Below are positions 18,467 through 27,508 of a DNA stretch of 64,000 bases, piece by piece (within the stretch, counting starts at the first letter, position 1; each line of letters begins with the position of its first letter). The notes below the pieces were generated by a model. It was not told the origin of the DNA. It searched no databases and was given only the letters and a program-made list of their open reading frames with translations. The stretch spans positions 85,650 through 149,649 of the forward strand of contig NZ_RSEJ01000014.1 in assembly GCF_009910675.1 (NCBI RefSeq), written 5' to 3'. The position numbers and the translations under genes are program-made. The DNA comes from Photobacterium alginatilyticum (GTDB taxonomy: Bacteria > Pseudomonadota > Gammaproteobacteria > Enterobacterales > Vibrionaceae).

Positions 18467-19267
18467 ATGAATGCAGTTATTTTATTGGTTAACCGGTTAA
18501 GCAAAGTGATTGGCAACATCTGTAAGTTGCTCTCGTATCCATTCCATTTGTTATTCCCTAAAAAGAGGTTTGAAATACCGTCATATTCGCGAGCTAAGGT
18601 ATTATCAAGCAAAACCTCTGACATCCCGAAAGTGATCTGGCAAACCAATTTTTCGAACAAATCTACGCTGCCTGTATATCTTAATTACTTGTTTAATCGC
18701 CTGATGTCACTGGATCATGACTACTATTATGTCGGCAATGAGGGGATTGAAGAGTTTATCAGAGAGAACGCTTCGGAAGAGGTCTATGAGTGTTATAAAA
18801 GGATTAATGATGGTGCGGCAAAGGCGGATTTGTGGCGATTAGTTGTCCTCAATATTAAAGGTGGTGTATATCTTGATATTGATGCCAACCTGGTTTGGCC
18901 TTTGTCAAAAATCACTCAAGGCCAAAGCCAAATATTTATTAAAAATAAACAAGATAGCCAAATCACCAATTTTTTTCTGGCAACGGCGCCCAATAACCCT
19001 ATCTATCAGAAAACAATCGACCTTATTGTCGACAATATAAAAAACAGAGACGAAACCAAGGGAGTCTACTCAACCACAGGCCCGCAAGTGCTGAGTGATG
19101 CTCTGGAAGGCGAAGAAGGTGTTGAGTTCAGAAGTTACCGCTACACCTGTATTCAGGGGAGCTTTACCAATGAGCACTTCCAGTACCTTGATAAGCCAAG
19201 AGGCAAGTGGATACATACTGCACCAGAAGATTTGATCAAGGACGAGAACACAGAATCGAAAGATTAA
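18467..19267 (+). CDS. Glycosyltransferase family 32-like (DXD sugar transferase)
   Basis: The 266-aa protein has the GT32/OCH1-like signature: IPKVIWQTN near residue 53, AAKADLWRLVVLNIKGGVYLDIDANL near 113-138 containing the DxD motif. The N-terminus has a hydrophobic stretch that may hold it at the membrane. It probably adds an outer-core or capsule-type sugar; substrate unknown. It is more A/T-rich than kdkA and may have been acquired separately. It ends just before a strong bidirectional hairpin. Confidence 0.8.
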   Translation: MNAVILLVNRLSKVIGNICKLLSYPFHLLFPKKRFEIPSYSRAKVLSSKTSDIPKVIWQTNFSNKSTLPVYLNYLFNRLMSLDHDYYYVGNEGIEEFIRENASEEVYECYKRINDGAAKADLWRLVVLNIKGGVYLDIDANLVWPLSKITQGQSQIFIKNKQDSQITNFFLATAPNNPIYQKTIDLIVDNIKNRDETKGVYSTTGPQVLSDALEGEEGVEFRSYRYTCIQGSFTNEHFQYLDKPRGKWIHTAPEDLIKDENTESKD

Positions 19268-19289
19268 TGACTTGTTGACGTATAGAAAG

Positions 19290-19323
19290 AATGCTCAGTC
19301 CTTTGCGGAAAGGACTGAGCATT
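19290..19323. terminator. Bidirectional terminator between GT32 gene and waaA
   Basis: A perfect 15-bp stem (AATGCTCAGTCCTTT and its complement) around GCGG lies in the 61-bp gap between convergent genes. Confidence 0.75.
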
Positions 19324-19328
19324 GTTCG

Positions 19329-20603
19329 TTAATGGCTGAGCACAGCTTTTAGATTGCTTATCGTTTTTTCAATCGCGCCCTGGTTCAACTCCACCACCTG
19401 TAGAGCTTGCTGCCCAGTTTCTTCTCGCGATACTTCATCTTTGAACCAGGCTATGAGCTGGGCGGCTATTTCCTTGCTGTCCTGGCAAACCACACATCCA
19501 TTGTTCTTGAGGAGCTGCTGGGTGATATCCGTGAAGTTGAAATAGCTGGGACCGGTGATAATGGGTTTGCTCAGCGCAGCCGGTTCAAGCAGGTTATGCC
19601 CGCCTACTTTATCTCCCAGTAAACTACCGCCGATGAAGGCAATATCAGCAGCCGCTAACATGACTAACATCTCGCCCATGGTATCACCCAGATAGATATC
19701 GCATTGATCGGGTACCTGATCTGTTGCCTCGGTACGGCGAACAACCGTCAGGCCGCTTGAGCGACAGAGATCGGCGACTTCAGCGAAGCGCTCGGGATGG
19801 CGGGGCACCAGGATCAATAGTGAATCAGGTATTTCCGCTCTGACTTGGCTAAAGGCGTCGAGCAGTTGTTCGTCCTCTCCGCGATGGGTACTGGCTGCAA
19901 TCCAGATGGGGCGCTGCTGTCCGAGAAGCTGGCGGAGTTGGCTGCCATTATCGTGGATCTCCTGATTGACCGAGATATCAAACTTTATCGAGCCGGTAAC
20001 GGCAACCTGGTTTTCACTCAATCCGAGTTGCACAAAACGCTCGGCATCATCTTTGTGTTGGCACAGAAGGTGGTCAAGGTTGTTTTTAACGATATCAAAG
20101 AGAGGCTGCACTTTTTGGTATCGTTGACAGGAACGCTCCGAAAGCCGGGCATTGAGTACATAGACGGGGAGTCCGGCTCGTTTGGCCTGGGCAAGCGTAT
20201 TTGGCCATAGCTCTGTTTCCATAATGAGCAGAGCCTTAGGTTTTGCCACTCGAAGGAAGCGTTTTATGGCCCAGCTAAAGTCAAGGGGCATATAGCGATG
20301 CTCAATACGCCCCGAGAGTTTCTCTGCCTGCGCGGCACCCGTGCTGGTGGTTGTGGTGATCAAAATGGCTTGATCTGGGTAATCGCGTTGAATTGCTTTG
20401 ATAAGCTGCGTTGCCGCGATGACTTCACCAACAGAAACCGCATGTATCCAAACCGGGTTGTTGTGCTGCAAAGGCGGACATTGGCCAAAGTGCTCACGCC
20501 AGCGTGAGCCGTAGGCCGGTTTGTCATCCTGCGATTTGTATAACTTCTTCAGAAAGAATGGTGTCGCAAGATACAGTAAGATTGAATACAGGCTGCGAAT
20601 CAT
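19329..20603 (-). CDS. waaA: Kdo transferase
   Basis: Transfers Kdo from CMP-Kdo to lipid IVA, starting the LPS core. The 424-aa protein begins with a membrane anchor (residues 1-20, MIRSLYSILLYLATPFFLKK). It shows WIHAVSVGE near 52 with the catalytic Glu, TTTTSTGAAQAEKL near 83, METELWPN near 128, and the GT-B donor site GGSLLGDKVGGHNLLEPAA near 326-344. With kdkA nearby it is probably monofunctional, as in Haemophilus and Vibrio. It starts 13 bp after the waaF stop, in the same operon. Confidence 0.95.
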   Translation of the reverse strand: MIRSLYSILLYLATPFFLKKLYKSQDDKPAYGSRWREHFGQCPPLQHNNPVWIHAVSVGEVIAATQLIKAIQRDYPDQAILITTTTSTGAAQAEKLSGRIEHRYMPLDFSWAIKRFLRVAKPKALLIMETELWPNTLAQAKRAGLPVYVLNARLSERSCQRYQKVQPLFDIVKNNLDHLLCQHKDDAERFVQLGLSENQVAVTGSIKFDISVNQEIHDNGSQLRQLLGQQRPIWIAASTHRGEDEQLLDAFSQVRAEIPDSLLILVPRHPERFAEVADLCRSSGLTVVRRTEATDQVPDQCDIYLGDTMGEMLVMLAAADIAFIGGSLLGDKVGGHNLLEPAALSKPIITGPSYFNFTDITQQLLKNNGCVVCQDSKEIAAQLIAWFKDEVSREETGQQALQVVELNQGAIEKTISNLKAVLSH

Positions 20604-20616
20604 GGATGTAGACCTA

Positions 20617-21645
20617 TTATGAAGAAAGCTTGCCGATGGCCTCTATGACACGTGACGGTGGCAGTTCATTGAGACATTTCAAGTGGCCGAATGGACACTC
20701 TCGCTTGAAACACGGACGACAGCTGATATCGGTATGCACGATTTCTACCTGTTGTGAAAGCGGCGGTGTGTAATCCGGTGAGGTAGAGCCATACACGGCG
20801 ATAATCTTGGTACCGACAGCCGCGGCGATATGCATTAAGCCTGAATCATTGCTGATCACGATATCACAACTTGCCAGTAGATCGACGGCTTCAACCAGTT
20901 GTGTTTTTCCTGCCAGATTGGCACAGTGCTGACGCAGCTCAGGAGCAATTTGTTGCTGGATATCCGACGTGACAGCCTGGTCTTTATTCGAACCAAATAG
21001 CCATACCTGATAGCCTTGTTGGATCATTTCGCTGGCAACTTGTGCAAAATACTTGTCAGGCCAGCGCTTGGCCGGGCCAAACTCGGCACCTGGGCACATT
21101 CCGATTATCGGACGGGTTAAATCAAGGCCAAGTGTTTCAACACAGTGCTGTTGTGATGCACTGTCGACGAGTAGTTTCGGTTGGGGGATAGCGGATAGGC
21201 TGCTGCTGTCACGCATATCTTGCTTTTGGTAGGCCAGGGCACAGTAGCGCTCGACCATCAGGCCAAAGTCTTTTTTATTTGTTCGGATATCATTGAGCAG
21301 CCCATAGCGCGACTCGCCCTTCCATCCGGTACGAGACGGAATGCCCGCGAATAAAGGGATTAAGGCTGACTTAGCTGAATTGGGAAGCACATAGGCATGG
21401 GTGTACTGCGCTTTACGCAGTTTCTTGCCGAGCTGGTAACGCCCTTTGAGATTGAACTCACCGTGGCCGATCGGCATCTCGATGGCATTGTCGATCTCGG
21501 GCATACGTTCCAAAATAGGTCGACACCAAGCCGGTGCCATGACGTCAATTAATGCATTAGGGTGTTGTTGTTTCAGGCTGATATATAATGCTTGGGACAT
21601 TACCATATCGCCCACCCAAGATGGGCCTATAATCAGAATTTTCAT
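20617..21645 (-). CDS. waaF: ADP-heptose:LPS heptosyltransferase II
   Basis: Adds the second heptose to the inner core. The 342-aa protein from ATG 21645 starts MKILIIGPSWVGDMVMSQ, the WaaF signature. CPGAEFGPAKRWP near 186 and ISNDSGLMHIAAAVGTK near 260 complete the GT9 fold, and the cysteine-rich CRPCFKRECPFGHLKC near 311-326 is typical of WaaF. A GTG three codons upstream is possible, but the GGTGG ribosome site favours the ATG. It heads the waaF-waaA unit. Confidence 0.95.
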   Translation of the reverse strand: MKILIIGPSWVGDMVMSQALYISLKQQHPNALIDVMAPAWCRPILERMPEIDNAIEMPIGHGEFNLKGRYQLGKKLRKAQYTHAYVLPNSAKSALIPLFAGIPSRTGWKGESRYGLLNDIRTNKKDFGLMVERYCALAYQKQDMRDSSSLSAIPQPKLLVDSASQQHCVETLGLDLTRPIIGMCPGAEFGPAKRWPDKYFAQVASEMIQQGYQVWLFGSNKDQAVTSDIQQQIAPELRQHCANLAGKTQLVEAVDLLASCDIVISNDSGLMHIAAAVGTKIIAVYGSTSPDYTPPLSQQVEIVHTDISCRPCFKRECPFGHLKCLNELPPSRVIEAIGKLSS

Positions 21646-22039
21646 TTTTACCACCGAAGCCTGAAAGGCTATACATCAAATTGACAATTTAGGAAGTTTA
21701 TATGGAATATCATATTTAATGAATGAATTTTTGCTCTTTCATCGAAGAGAAGCCTTTAGCTGGGGCTCATGGATGATTATTACAACCAGAAAATCGACTA
21801 CTGGCATTATGATTATCTGCTTCGACGGTATTATTAATCATGACGGCCATTAAGAGTGGTGTATTTGGTACAAACCATACATCGTTACCTGCAGGGCAAC
21901 GACAAAGCTAATCTTACGGTTGCATATTTGACTGTTTCATGAGTAATGATAGTTAATTCAGCTCCTCCTCAAACTTGGTCTACACGGTCAACTTTATTAT
22001 AAGGTGAAAAGCTATGATAGCTTAGCGAGACAAGGCCAA
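21646..22039. other. A/T-rich gap between waaF and acetyltransferase gene
   Basis: No convincing gene in either strand; all frames are broken. It presumably holds the waaF promoter read on the minus strand and may contain decayed sequence. A small palindrome AAGCTAT-G-ATAGCTT lies at about 22009-22023. No JUMPstart/ops element was recognised. Confidence 0.5.
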
Positions 22040-22597
22040 TTAACTAAAAGTAAGCTCTTCATCCCAATGGATATTGTCTTTTATTTCAACTGCAGGTACT
22101 CCAGCTGCTATTTTATTCTCTCCAATGTCTTTGGTCACAAGAGAGTTAATCCCTACAACAGAACCGTTGCCGATATTGCACCCTTTAAGAACAGTGACAC
22201 TATCTGCTAGCCATACATGTTCGCCAATTATAATGTTCTTGGCTAGATTGATTCTTTTGTCACCGCAGAAGATATCATGACCATCACTGGTCATTAATTT
22301 AATGTTTCTGGAAAACATCGAGTTTTTGCCAATGGAAATTAGTGTATCTTTCTCTCGTGATGAAAAATAACAGTTTTCACCAATAACACTGTTTTCCTCA
22401 AAGATAATAGAACAGTTGTTTCCATTTATTTCTATCTTTGAGCCTTTTATATTCACGCCGTTTTTTATTATTAGTCTATTGTTGTTTCCTTTTATAGAAA
22501 TGTCACATTTTCTAACTCTTGCTCCATTTGATATTGATACGGAGTTTGTTCCAGATAGTCTTACTCTATTTCTTATTTTAAAAAGGATATTTTTCAT
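22040..22597 (-). CDS. Left-handed beta-helix (hexapeptide) acyltransferase
   Basis: From ATG 22597 the protein has 185 aa, MKNILFKIRNRVRLSG at the start. Successive hexapeptide-type repeats run through most of the chain. The C-terminal half has the acetyl-CoA-dependent O-acetyltransferase pattern: LMTSDGHDIF near 101, IIIGEHVWLADSVTVLKG and IGNGSVVGINSLVTKDI, ending AAGVPAVEIKDNI. It probably acetylates a core or O-antigen sugar; the target is unknown. Markedly A/T-rich with rare-codon look (many AAA, ATA), suggesting acquisition. Confidence 0.8.
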   Translation of the reverse strand: MKNILFKIRNRVRLSGTNSVSISNGARVRKCDISIKGNNNRLIIKNGVNIKGSKIEINGNNCSIIFEENSVIGENCYFSSREKDTLISIGKNSMFSRNIKLMTSDGHDIFCGDKRINLAKNIIIGEHVWLADSVTVLKGCNIGNGSVVGINSLVTKDIGENKIAAGVPAVEIKDNIHWDEELTFS

Positions 22598-22798
22598 TGC
22601 TAAACAACCATATGTAAAATACGTTATATACTTATTATATGCTATACAGGTTTTTGGTAACAAGTTATTCTCATGGTTTTGAGAGGTGTAACAACTCATT
22701 ATTATTGCTATGGATTAATTTGGTTGCCTTTGTTAAAGCCAAATTCAACTAGTTATTACATTTTAGCTCTATATTTAGGCGCTTGTAGTAATAAATGT

Positions 22799-22826
22799 CC
22801 TGCGGTATTTTTTGATATACCGCAGG
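22799..22826 (-). terminator. Hairpin downstream of the A/T-rich GT9 gene
   Basis: CCTGCGGTAT (22799-22808) pairs with ATACCGCAGG (22817-22826) around an 8-nt loop, 12 bp after the stop of the minus-strand gene. There is no long T run, so it may need assistance. Confidence 0.6.
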
Positions 22827-22838
22827 TTCAATTAAGTG

Positions 22839-23867
22839 TTAATCTATATCATTTGTTGCTTTGCATATGTTATCTAAAATAGACTCAGGGCTAGGTATGA
22901 CTGCATTGGGTGTCATAGAAATATAATGTTTTTCATAAGTTGGTGTGTATCTGAATGGTACCGTGGCATAAAATATTCCAACTGTTGGAGTATGAGTGCT
23001 AATTGCAACATTACGTATGCCTGTATCTGTACTTACAACAACTGATGCTTTAGCAATGAAACTAATGACGTCTTCAATATCCATAGAAGGCTGAATGTTT
23101 ATATTTTCAGACGTTAGCTTTCCTAGCTTAGAAGCTTTTTCACTTTCACTGATCCCTTCTAGATAGATATGCTGATAACTAGGTAATTTTTCAGCGGCAA
23201 GGTTCATCAAAGACGTCAATTTATCAAAAGGGTACATTTTCCTCTCTTGTGATGCACCACCAAAATAGACAATATAAGGTTTTTCACTATCTCTTAGATT
23301 GCGGTTGTCAGGGTAACCAAAATCAAGTGGATAAGTAGGGTTATGTCCAAGAACTTTAAGCATGTGCAACATGCTTTCTACTTCTGGTGTGAAGTCAGAG
23401 CGGAAGATAGCAATATCGTATAATAACTTTGCAACTGATGAACGATATGGAAAGCCAATTTTTAGCTTTGCTTTTGTTAAAGCTAATAACCAATATGAAC
23501 GGTTTGTAGCTGCAAGATCAAAAATAATATCTTGTTCACCAAGCTCTTTGGCTTTACGTATTTTTTCTAATTGGGTTACTTTGCGATCACTTTGTCTGCC
23601 AGGCATGATATGTACATCATCAACAAGATCGGATGGCATTGCATATTGGTAGTTCGAAGTTGCACAAAGAGTAATTTTCGCATTGGGAAAAAATTTTCTA
23701 GCCTCAATGAGAAATGGACGTGTGATAACTTGATCGCCTAGAGCTGCATGACGAATTACTGCAATATTCTTAACTTTGCCAGGGTCAAACTCATTAGCTT
23801 GATATGAGCGAGCCTTCTTGGAGGCATAAGCACCTTTTTCAAACCATAAGTGTTTCATATTGTACAT
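22839..23867 (-). CDS. Glycosyltransferase family 9 protein
   Basis: The 342-aa protein shows NIAVIRHAALGDQVITRPF near residue 34, the GT9 N-terminal motif, YIVYFGGASQERKMYPF near 198, and VVVSTDTGIRNVAISTHTPTVGIFY near 277. An N-terminal extension of about 30 residues (KHLWFEKGAYASKKARSYQ) precedes the fold. ATG at 23867 has an AAGGA site 7 nt upstream. It is one of three GT9 genes in the locus besides waaF, and the most A/T-rich, so it likely came with waaL and the acetyltransferase gene. Transferred sugar unknown, possibly heptose. Confidence 0.8.
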   Translation of the reverse strand: MYNMKHLWFEKGAYASKKARSYQANEFDPGKVKNIAVIRHAALGDQVITRPFLIEARKFFPNAKITLCATSNYQYAMPSDLVDDVHIMPGRQSDRKVTQLEKIRKAKELGEQDIIFDLAATNRSYWLLALTKAKLKIGFPYRSSVAKLLYDIAIFRSDFTPEVESMLHMLKVLGHNPTYPLDFGYPDNRNLRDSEKPYIVYFGGASQERKMYPFDKLTSLMNLAAEKLPSYQHIYLEGISESEKASKLGKLTSENINIQPSMDIEDVISFIAKASVVVSTDTGIRNVAISTHTPTVGIFYATVPFRYTPTYEKHYISMTPNAVIPSPESILDNICKATNDID

Positions 23868-23933
23868 TTCTTAATCCTTACCTGTGCATCATATTTTTGC
23901 ATATTTATTAAAGGCTTGAGTTGCAGTATATAG

Positions 23934-25184
23934 TCATATTTTAAGCCCAGTTTTCAACTCACTTGTTTGGTCGATATTCTTACCTTCTTTTAACATAGGT
24001 AAGCACAGTGCAAGCATAAAGAAGACCGTATAAGTTTGAATTACCATTTGGTTACTGTAGAAAATCCCAATAATTAGGAATGAGGATATAACGCAAATGC
24101 CAGCTTGCTTGTATTGATGCTTACATCTAATTAACATAAAAGTAATGTAAATCAACAAAGAAAGAAAGGTTAGCTCATAAAGTAAGCCATGTTTGACAAG
24201 GCTTTCTAGATAGGCGTTATGAGGCTCAGTAAAAGAAAAATATGCCGTTTCGTTTGTAACATTTGGGCTCGTTTTGCTTATGTAAATCTTGAACTCTTTG
24301 GTGTAGTTATTCTCACCCAGTCCAAAAATAACTTTAGTCGGAGATTCTGACCAATTATAAGATGTGAAAGCGATTGCTTTTTTCCACATAATTAATCTGG
24401 CTGTATTAGATTGATCAACTTTAGTGTCAAGAATACTTTCAACTCGATTAGTTACCCCTTCAAATTTAGTAGGGAAGACTGTGGTTAGAATGGGTAATGA
24501 TATTAAACAGACCAAGAAAATTTTAAGGAAAAATTGCTTGTAACAAGATAAAAGTAATAGGTTAACTACGATAAAAGTTGCTAGCCATGGACCTCTTGAC
24601 CCTGTTAATACTAGGCACACAATGCTTAGTATGATTACGGTCATTAGCGCATATTTGAACTTATCATTTGTTAAGTTAAACCAAAATGGAATAGAAAAAG
24701 CCAAGAAATAGCTTAAATTCTCTGACCAGCGTCCGACATCGAGAAAGCTTTCTAAGCGCAACGGGTTCAAGCCCGTTGTTTTCATTTGGAGAAGGGTGTA
24801 CAAGCCATAAAAAATAGATAGCAACAGGCCGAGAAGTAAACCAATAATTGCAGACTGTTTATGCTTTTTGTTATTAAATAAAATAATCAAGTAAGGGAAT
24901 ACCACTAAGAATAGTGATTTTCTTGCAATGTGTACAATGTCATCTAAGTTTCCTGGTGAAATAAGACAAGAAACTACAGCAATTAAATATGCTATTAATG
25001 ATATTTTTGTTACTGGGGATGAAAGTGCTTTTTCTCTAAATGCTGAGTTTGATATCAGGCTATATAGAAACAGCATAAGTAGAATAGTTACTGATATGTT
25101 GATCCCTGCTTTTGATGTAAAAATAGAAAAGCCCAATAATCCAAGTAAAAATATTTCTAATTTTTTGATTGTTGTATCTGACAT
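23934..25184 (-). CDS. waaL: O-antigen ligase WaaL-like (Wzy_C family)
   Basis: Polytopic inner-membrane protein of 416 aa with about ten hydrophobic segments. Ligases of this family join undecaprenyl-linked O-antigen to the lipid A core at the periplasmic face. The large periplasmic loop region near 255-320 is followed by EPHNAYLESLVKHGLLYE with the conserved His. LTGSRGPWLA near 190 is the Wzy_C-type Arg motif. ATG 25184 lies 10 bp after the upstream GT4 stop and has a GAGAAGAA ribosome site. A polymerase (Wzy) cannot be wholly excluded, but position among core genes favours WaaL. Confidence 0.82.
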   Translation of the reverse strand: MSDTTIKKLEIFLLGLLGFSIFTSKAGINISVTILLMLFLYSLISNSAFREKALSSPVTKISLIAYLIAVVSCLISPGNLDDIVHIARKSLFLVVFPYLIILFNNKKHKQSAIIGLLLGLLLSIFYGLYTLLQMKTTGLNPLRLESFLDVGRWSENLSYFLAFSIPFWFNLTNDKFKYALMTVIILSIVCLVLTGSRGPWLATFIVVNLLLLSCYKQFFLKIFLVCLISLPILTTVFPTKFEGVTNRVESILDTKVDQSNTARLIMWKKAIAFTSYNWSESPTKVIFGLGENNYTKEFKIYISKTSPNVTNETAYFSFTEPHNAYLESLVKHGLLYELTFLSLLIYITFMLIRCKHQYKQAGICVISSFLIIGIFYSNQMVIQTYTVFFMLALCLPMLKEGKNIDQTSELKTGLKI

Positions 25185-25194
25185 TTGTTTCTTC

Positions 25195-26322
25195 TCATTG
25201 CACTGCTGTTTTATTATAAACAACAGCTAAATTTTCAATATGCTTACTAATATCAAAGTGTGTTTTTGCTCGCAGGCCCAGTTTTTGACCTACTATAGAA
25301 ATATTTTCTGATTCGCTGATTATTTTCACTAATTTAAGTTGTATCAGGTTTGAGTCTAAAGGGTTCACTGTAAATGGGTAACTTTCACCTAGAATTTCAG
25401 GAATTGCACCTGTATTAGCTCCCAATATTAGTTTATTGGCAGCCATTGCTTCAATGACGGTTAAGCCAAAAGCCTCGTTGTGCGACAAGATGGCAACGAT
25501 GTCCATGACGGCAAGCATATTCTCGGTATCTTTTCGAAAGCCGGGAAGATGGATCTGTTCTGATAAGCCGCTTTGCTTGATGGTTGCCTGAATCTCTTCT
25601 ACCAGTTCGACATCTGAGCCTTGATCGGCTTGTAACCCGCCGACCATCAGAAGGTGAAGATTTTGCTCGGGATTTTGTCTTACCAAGGCGATAAATGCGT
25701 CAAGTAACTCTTTTTGCCCTTTCGCGTGGTTAAACCGGCCTACAGTACCGATGACTGTAGCATCGTCAGGAATACCCAGTTCTTTTTTGGTTTTCAGGAC
25801 AAGTTCGGTATCGTCAATGGCGGGGCGTATTTCTGTCCCCAGCCACAGGCGTTGGATTTTTTCTGCCGGTACCGGCAGTGCTTTCAGGTTACGCTTCTTG
25901 GTTGCTTCACTGATCGACAGTACTTGATCGACGTGGCTATATACCCAGCGGTGATACATATCTTTTTTCGGCCGGGTGACCCCCATGTGCTCGGTGAAGA
26001 TAACTCGGTATGACGACAGGGTGTCCAGTAGGGCAGCAACAACCAGGTCACCGGATTTGTGGCAATGGATCAGGTTGACACCGTTTTGCTTAAGCCATTG
26101 ATGAATGCGATTAAGCTGCCTGATTGATGCAAACTTTGAGTCGACTTCATAAGTTTCGATGCCTTGTTCTCGCATTCCTTGGGCAACACGGGAGCCTTTT
26201 AGACACAGTCCGAGTACTTTCCAGCCTTTTTCTCTGAACTGACCGCCGGTACGAATTGGGTACATCTCCAATCCACCCCAACCCTTGGATAGACAAATAT
26301 GCAATACTGCTTGGTTAGACAT
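25195..26322 (-). CDS. Glycosyltransferase family 4
   Basis: The 375-aa GT-B enzyme has an N-terminal acceptor domain (VLHICLSKGWGGLEMYPIRT), ATVIGTVGRFNHAKGQKELL near 190 and the E(x7)E donor motif in HNEAFGLTVIEAMAANK near 284-300. It is similar to core glycosyltransferases of Vibrio waa loci; the sugar is not predictable. It is the first gene of the minus-strand unit GT4-waaL and follows the hldD terminator, so it must have its own promoter in the 72 bp upstream. Confidence 0.85.
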   Translation of the reverse strand: MSNQAVLHICLSKGWGGLEMYPIRTGGQFREKGWKVLGLCLKGSRVAQGMREQGIETYEVDSKFASIRQLNRIHQWLKQNGVNLIHCHKSGDLVVAALLDTLSSYRVIFTEHMGVTRPKKDMYHRWVYSHVDQVLSISEATKKRNLKALPVPAEKIQRLWLGTEIRPAIDDTELVLKTKKELGIPDDATVIGTVGRFNHAKGQKELLDAFIALVRQNPEQNLHLLMVGGLQADQGSDVELVEEIQATIKQSGLSEQIHLPGFRKDTENMLAVMDIVAILSHNEAFGLTVIEAMAANKLILGANTGAIPEILGESYPFTVNPLDSNLIQLKLVKIISESENISIVGQKLGLRAKTHFDISKHIENLAVVYNKTAVQ

Positions 26323-26394
26323 TATTTAAAAACCTTTGGGTGCCGGCAGGCAACTCGCTTCGTCGGTTGAAGATCCGTTGTTATATATTGAGAT

Positions 26395-26430
26395 AACAAG
26401 GCAAGCTGGGTATGCCCAGCTTGCCTTGTT
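26395..26430 (-). terminator. hldD terminator
   Basis: AACAAGGCAAGCTGGG and its exact complement form a 16-bp stem around TATG, 20 bp after the hldD stop. It isolates hldD from the downstream core genes. Confidence 0.75.
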
Positions 26431-26450
26431 GGATTTATCTCGTCAGCTGA

Positions 26451-27392
26451 CTAATTAATCAGCGACATGTACTCAGCAACACCTTCGGCGACAGACTTGA
26501 ACGGTTTGTCGTATCCGGCTGCGCGCACTTTGGTCAGATCGGCCTGAGTAAAGGCCTGGTAGCGACCTTTCAGGTGCTCTGGGAACGGAATTTCCTCGAC
26601 CTCACCTTTACCGTGATGCTTGATAACGGCTTTGGCCACTTCGCGGAAAGACTCGGCATTGCCGGTACCGCAGTTGAAAATGCCCGAGACATTGTTTTCC
26701 CAGAACCAAAGGTTCATCTGGCAGACATCACCGACATAGACAAAGTCACGCTTGAACGTATCGGAGCCTTCGAACAGTTTCGGATTATCACCTTTGTTGA
26801 TCTGGGTGTTCAGGTGAAAGGCGACCGAGGCCATGCTGCCTTTATGCTGCTCGCGAGGACCATAGACGTTAAAGTAGCGGAAACCTGTGATTTGAGACAA
26901 GGTTTCACCATGCTCCTCGGCATCTTGCCACAGACGACGGACATAGTTGTCAAACTGCTGCTTGGAGTAGCCGTAAACGTTCAGCGCACCCTCATACTGC
27001 TTCTCTTCGATGAAGTCATGATCGCGACCGCCGTATGTAGCTGCAGAAGAAGCATATAGGAACGGGATTTGACGCTCAAGGCAGTAATGTAACAATTCTT
27101 TTGAATATTCATAGTTGTTAAGCATCATGTACTTGCCATCCCACTCCGTGGTTGCAGAACATGCGCCTTCATGAAAAATGGCATCGATCGGACCAAATTC
27201 GTCACCGGCCATGATCTGGGTAATGAAGTCTTCCTTATCCATGTAATCAGCGATGTCCAGATCAACCAGGTTGGCAAACTTGGTTCCGTCCTTCAGGTTA
27301 TCCACAACCAGGATGTCGTTGCGTCCTTGCTCGTTCAGAGCCTTTACGATATTGCTGCCGATCATGCCGGCGCCACCAGTTACGATAATCAT
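26451..27392 (-). CDS. hldD: ADP-L-glycero-D-manno-heptose 6-epimerase
   Basis: Makes the activated heptose used by WaaF and the other heptosyltransferases. The 313-aa SDR enzyme begins [16 protein letters not shown] (NADP-binding). It has [11 protein letters not shown] near 112, catalytic YxxxK in [14 protein letters not shown] near 139-144, and [15 protein letters not shown] near 168. Length matches E. coli HldD. It lies at the end of the core locus next to a divergent TetR regulator; in many vibrios the O-antigen cluster begins here, but it does not in this window. Confidence 0.96.
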   Translation of the reverse strand: MIIVTGGAGMIGSNIVKALNEQGRNDILVVDNLKDGTKFANLVDLDIADYMDKEDFITQIMAGDEFGPIDAIFHEGACSATTEWDGKYMMLNNYEYSKELLHYCLERQIPFLYASSAATYGGRDHDFIEEKQYEGALNVYGYSKQQFDNYVRRLWQDAEEHGETLSQITGFRYFNVYGPREQHKGSMASVAFHLNTQINKGDNPKLFEGSDTFKRDFVYVGDVCQMNLWFWENNVSGIFNCGTGNAESFREVAKAVIKHHGKGEVEEIPFPEHLKGRYQAFTQADLTKVRAAGYDKPFKSVAEGVAEYMSLIN

Positions 27393-27508
27393 GGCTATTC
27401 CAGTCTTTAATACATTGGGACAACGGCCGCATAACAGCCACCGCTATAAATATTCTTTGTGATAACATTACACTATTGCCATTGGGCGACGGAAGTAGTG
27501 AGAAGCAA

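Noticed and set aside
26323..26394. JUMPstart/ops element upstream of the GT4-waaL unit
   Set aside because: No GGCGGTAGC-type core was found in this interval or in the gap upstream of waaF.
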